Source: Lachnospiraceae bacterium UBA1066
GTDB taxonomy: Bacteria > Bacillota > Clostridia > Lachnospirales > Lachnospiraceae
DNA length: 6,898 nt
Reading direction: 5' to 3'
Assembly: GCA_002316215.1 (NCBI GenBank)
Contig: DCDB01000223.1
Span: 1 to 6,898 of the forward strand
Below, piece by piece: positions 5,573 through 6,898 of this stretch; position 1 is the first letter of the stretch, and each line of letters begins with the position of its first letter. Under the pieces are notes generated by a model, which was not told the DNA's origin, made no database searches, and saw only the letters and a program-made list of their open reading frames with translations. Both the position numbers and the translations under genes were made by a program.

Positions 5573-6172
5573 TCAGGCGGTTTCCGGGGGCTTCCGGTAG
5601 AGCAGAACGGAAAGAAGGAAACCGGAAATGAGGCCGGCGACATGGGCGGAATTGGCGACATTCGTCGCCACGAATCCGAAATATAAAGAAAATCCCAGCA
5701 TGAGAAGCATCTGGGAAAGGTTCAGGTTCCGCACACGCCCGTGATTCCGGATGACAATCCAGAGCACGCCGCCCATAACGGCAAAAATAGCTCCCGAGGC
5801 TCCGACAGAGACGATGTCTTCGCCGGCCTTCATTTCAAGATAGTAAGAAACATAGTTGCCGATCAGGCCGCCGATAATATAAAGCAGGATGTACCGCACG
5901 CGCCCTAAAAGCGCCTCAAGATTGGATCCCAGGACATAGAGCATCACCATATTATTGAGAAGGTGGCGGATCCCGGAATGCATAAACATAGCCGTAAAGA
6001 GCCGCCAGTACTGCCCTTCGGTAATATAGGCAGTATAAGCGCCTCCCCAGCGGATCAGAACGTCTGTGTCCAGCGTACTGCCTGTACATTCCGCCGCGAG
6101 AAAAAGGATACCATTCGCGGCAATCAGCGCGATTGTAACCCACGGCAGATTTTTCCGAAAACTGCTTTCCAT
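5573..6172 (-). CDS. Rhomboid family intramembrane serine protease
   Basis: A 199-residue polytopic membrane protease that cleaves substrates within or near the lipid bilayer; the substrate is unknown. The catalytic dyad is present: Ser126 in GASGAIFA (124-131) and His177 in ANSAHVAG (173-180). The HxxxN element of the active site (His70, Asn74 in RHLLNNM) is also there. Hydrophobic stretches at about 11-29, 66-86, 93-112, 121-141, 154-170 and 173-191 fit the six-helix bacterial core, with no extra domains. I place the start at 6172 (MESSFRKN), with AGGAGGG 5 nt upstream. The longer reading from 6196 adds eight residues, lacks a usable ribosome site and begins at the predicted transcription start. 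It has its own promoter and is followed, without a visible terminator, by the BrnA-like remnant and the HIT gene. Confidence 0.94.
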   Translation of the reverse strand: MESSFRKNLPWVTIALIAANGILFLAAECTGSTLDTDVLIRWGGAYTAYITEGQYWRLFTAMFMHSGIRHLLNNMVMLYVLGSNLEALLGRVRYILLYIIGGLIGNYVSYYLEMKAGEDIVSVGASGAIFAVMGGVLWIVIRNHGRVRNLNLSQMLLMLGFSLYFGFVATNVANSAHVAGLISGFLLSVLLYRKPPETA

Positions 6173-6177
6173 AACCA

Positions 6178-6184
6178 CCCTCCT
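6178..6184 (-). promoter_or_regulatory. Ribosome-binding site fixing the rhomboid start
   Basis: AGGAGGG on the minus strand lies 5 nt before the ATG at 6170-6172. It lies inside the coding region of the longer alternative, whose own ATG (6194-6196) has only a GGGAG directly abutting it. This supports the shorter protein. Confidence 0.8.
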
Positions 6185-6201
6185 GCCCAAAACCATCTCC
6201 C

Positions 6202-6230
6202 ATTATAATGATTTCCAAGCTGCGGCGCAA
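6202..6230 (-). promoter_or_regulatory. Promoter of the rhomboid gene
   Basis: A perfect minus-strand -10 TATAAT (6202-6207) lies 17 bp downstream of TTGCGC (6225-6230), which matches the -35 consensus only in TTG. The predicted start near 6195 leaves a leader of about 23 nt carrying the AGGAGGG site. It separates rhomboid transcription from the FHA gene upstream. No strong terminator was found between them, so some read-through is possible. Confidence 0.65.
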
Positions 6231-6355
6231 GTATGGCAAAACGGCTGCTGTCGCGCATTGTATCCGGCAATACCGCTTTTATACAGTGCATCGGCAGCTG
6301 TCATTGGGCAATGTGAAAATCCCGGCTCAGAGAAATAATACGGGCAAAAGTAAAG

Positions 6356-6898
6356 TTATCCGTGAAAGATATAGGATACGTCGGCAAATGAAACCCTGTC
6401 GCCGTCCGAAAGTACTTCCTCACACCCTTCGACCAGCGGCGTACCGTTCAGTGCAGAACCGTTTTTACTGTTCATATCCCGGAGATAGTATCGTCCTCCC
6501 TGATAGCGTATCCGTGCATGGATCCGGCTCACTGCCTGTGAGGGAATTACCCTGTCCGTAAGACCCGCCTGCTTCCCGATCAGAATATCCTTTTGCTCCA
6601 GCCGGATTTCCGGGCTCTCTTTGTCCGGGTTCTCCGGCTCAAGAAAAGCCCTGTGTACCGAAGAAGCCGCTCCGGCCGCAGAAAGAAGCATCGTCTCCCC
6701 TTCTTCCGTTCCTATGTTCTTTTCCTCCGCCTGAAATTCTTCAGGCTCTTCTTCATCAGAAAGTTCGTCGGCAACGGTCCCCGGGTCCTGCATGGTTTGT
6801 CCGAATAATTCTTCTTTTTCATATTGCTCTTCTCCTTTTTGTTTCTTTTTTCTGTTTTTCACTAAATAAACAGCTGTCGCAGCAGCCGCACAGCCTGC
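6356..6898 (-). CDS. Membrane-anchored FHA-domain protein, C-terminal part (cut by window edge)
   Basis: The last 180 codons of a larger gene whose 5' part lies beyond the right edge. A GTG at 6860-6862 could be read as a start, but the frame stays open to the edge and encodes hydrophobic AGCAAAATAVYLV, evidently the end of a membrane helix. A basic KNRKKKQKG stop-transfer stretch (about 14-22) and an acidic low-complexity linker (about 42-70) follow. The rest is a forkhead-associated domain from about residue 100 to the end: IGK (107-109), VSRIHA (123-128), NSKNGS (143-148), LNG (150-152), DGD (165-167). FHA domains bind phosphothreonine. The usual GR is GK and the usual NGT is NGS, mild departures. 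The positive-inside rule puts the FHA domain in the cytoplasm. Membrane proteins of this layout in clostridia often carry an N-terminal DUF6382 domain, but that part is not visible. Confidence 0.88.
   Translation of the reverse strand, partial: AGCAAAATAVYLVKNRKKKQKGEEQYEKEELFGQTMQDPGTVADELSDEEEPEEFQAEEKNIGTEEGETMLLSAAGAASSVHRAFLEPENPDKESPEIRLEQKDILIGKQAGLTDRVIPSQAVSRIHARIRYQGGRYYLRDMNSKNGSALNGTPLVEGCEEVLSDGDRVSFADVSYIFHG

Noticed and set aside
6203..6304. 33-codon minus-strand ORF between the FHA and rhomboid genes
   Set aside because: No ribosome site, no recognisable motif, and it ends inside the rhomboid promoter; treated as non-coding.
6231..6355. Terminator for the FHA gene
   Set aside because: I looked for a GC stem followed by a T-run on the minus strand and found none convincing.

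Overview
The window looks like chromosomal DNA of a low-to-mid GC Firmicute, most likely class Clostridia and plausibly Lachnospiraceae. The reasons are strong GGAGG ribosome sites, a clostridial-type MurG (GGGTAGHVTPN start), a TIGR03905-type TSCPD protein, a clostridial beta-CASP metallo-hydrolase and a membrane-anchored FHA protein. This assignment is inference from gene families; nothing in the window is diagnostic of a species. Six genes are complete, one runs off the right edge, and one is a small cryptic gene without a usable start.

Left part (1-1979). A 36-37 bp tandem repeat continues off the left edge. It is followed by a clear intrinsic terminator and by pgi (glucose-6-phosphate isomerase) on the minus strand. 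pgi diverges from a small TSCPD-domain gene on the plus strand. The two promoters are interleaved within about 50 bp, and a dyad closes the TSCPD gene.

Middle (1980-5258). A minus-strand beta-CASP/metallo-beta-lactamase protein (RNase or mRNA-processing type) diverges from plus-strand murG (lipid II synthesis). A 191 bp AT-rich divergent promoter region lies between them. murG converges on a minus-strand HIT-family nucleotide hydrolase gene, and the two coding regions overlap by 29 bp.

Right part (5259-6898). All genes are on the minus strand. Reading in the direction of transcription, they are the C-terminal part of a membrane-anchored FHA protein (cut by the window edge), a rhomboid intramembrane protease with its own promoter, a BrnA-like antitoxin coding region that lacks an in-frame start codon, and the HIT gene. 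Rhomboid, the BrnA-like remnant and HIT are close enough to share a transcript.

I see no prophage, IS element, CRISPR array, tRNA or rRNA. This is mainly a housekeeping region. The points that repay attention are the unannotated toxin-less BrnA-like gene with its one-base frame problem, the tandem repeat, and the tightly packed divergent and convergent arrangements. I found no convincing undescribed multi-gene system.
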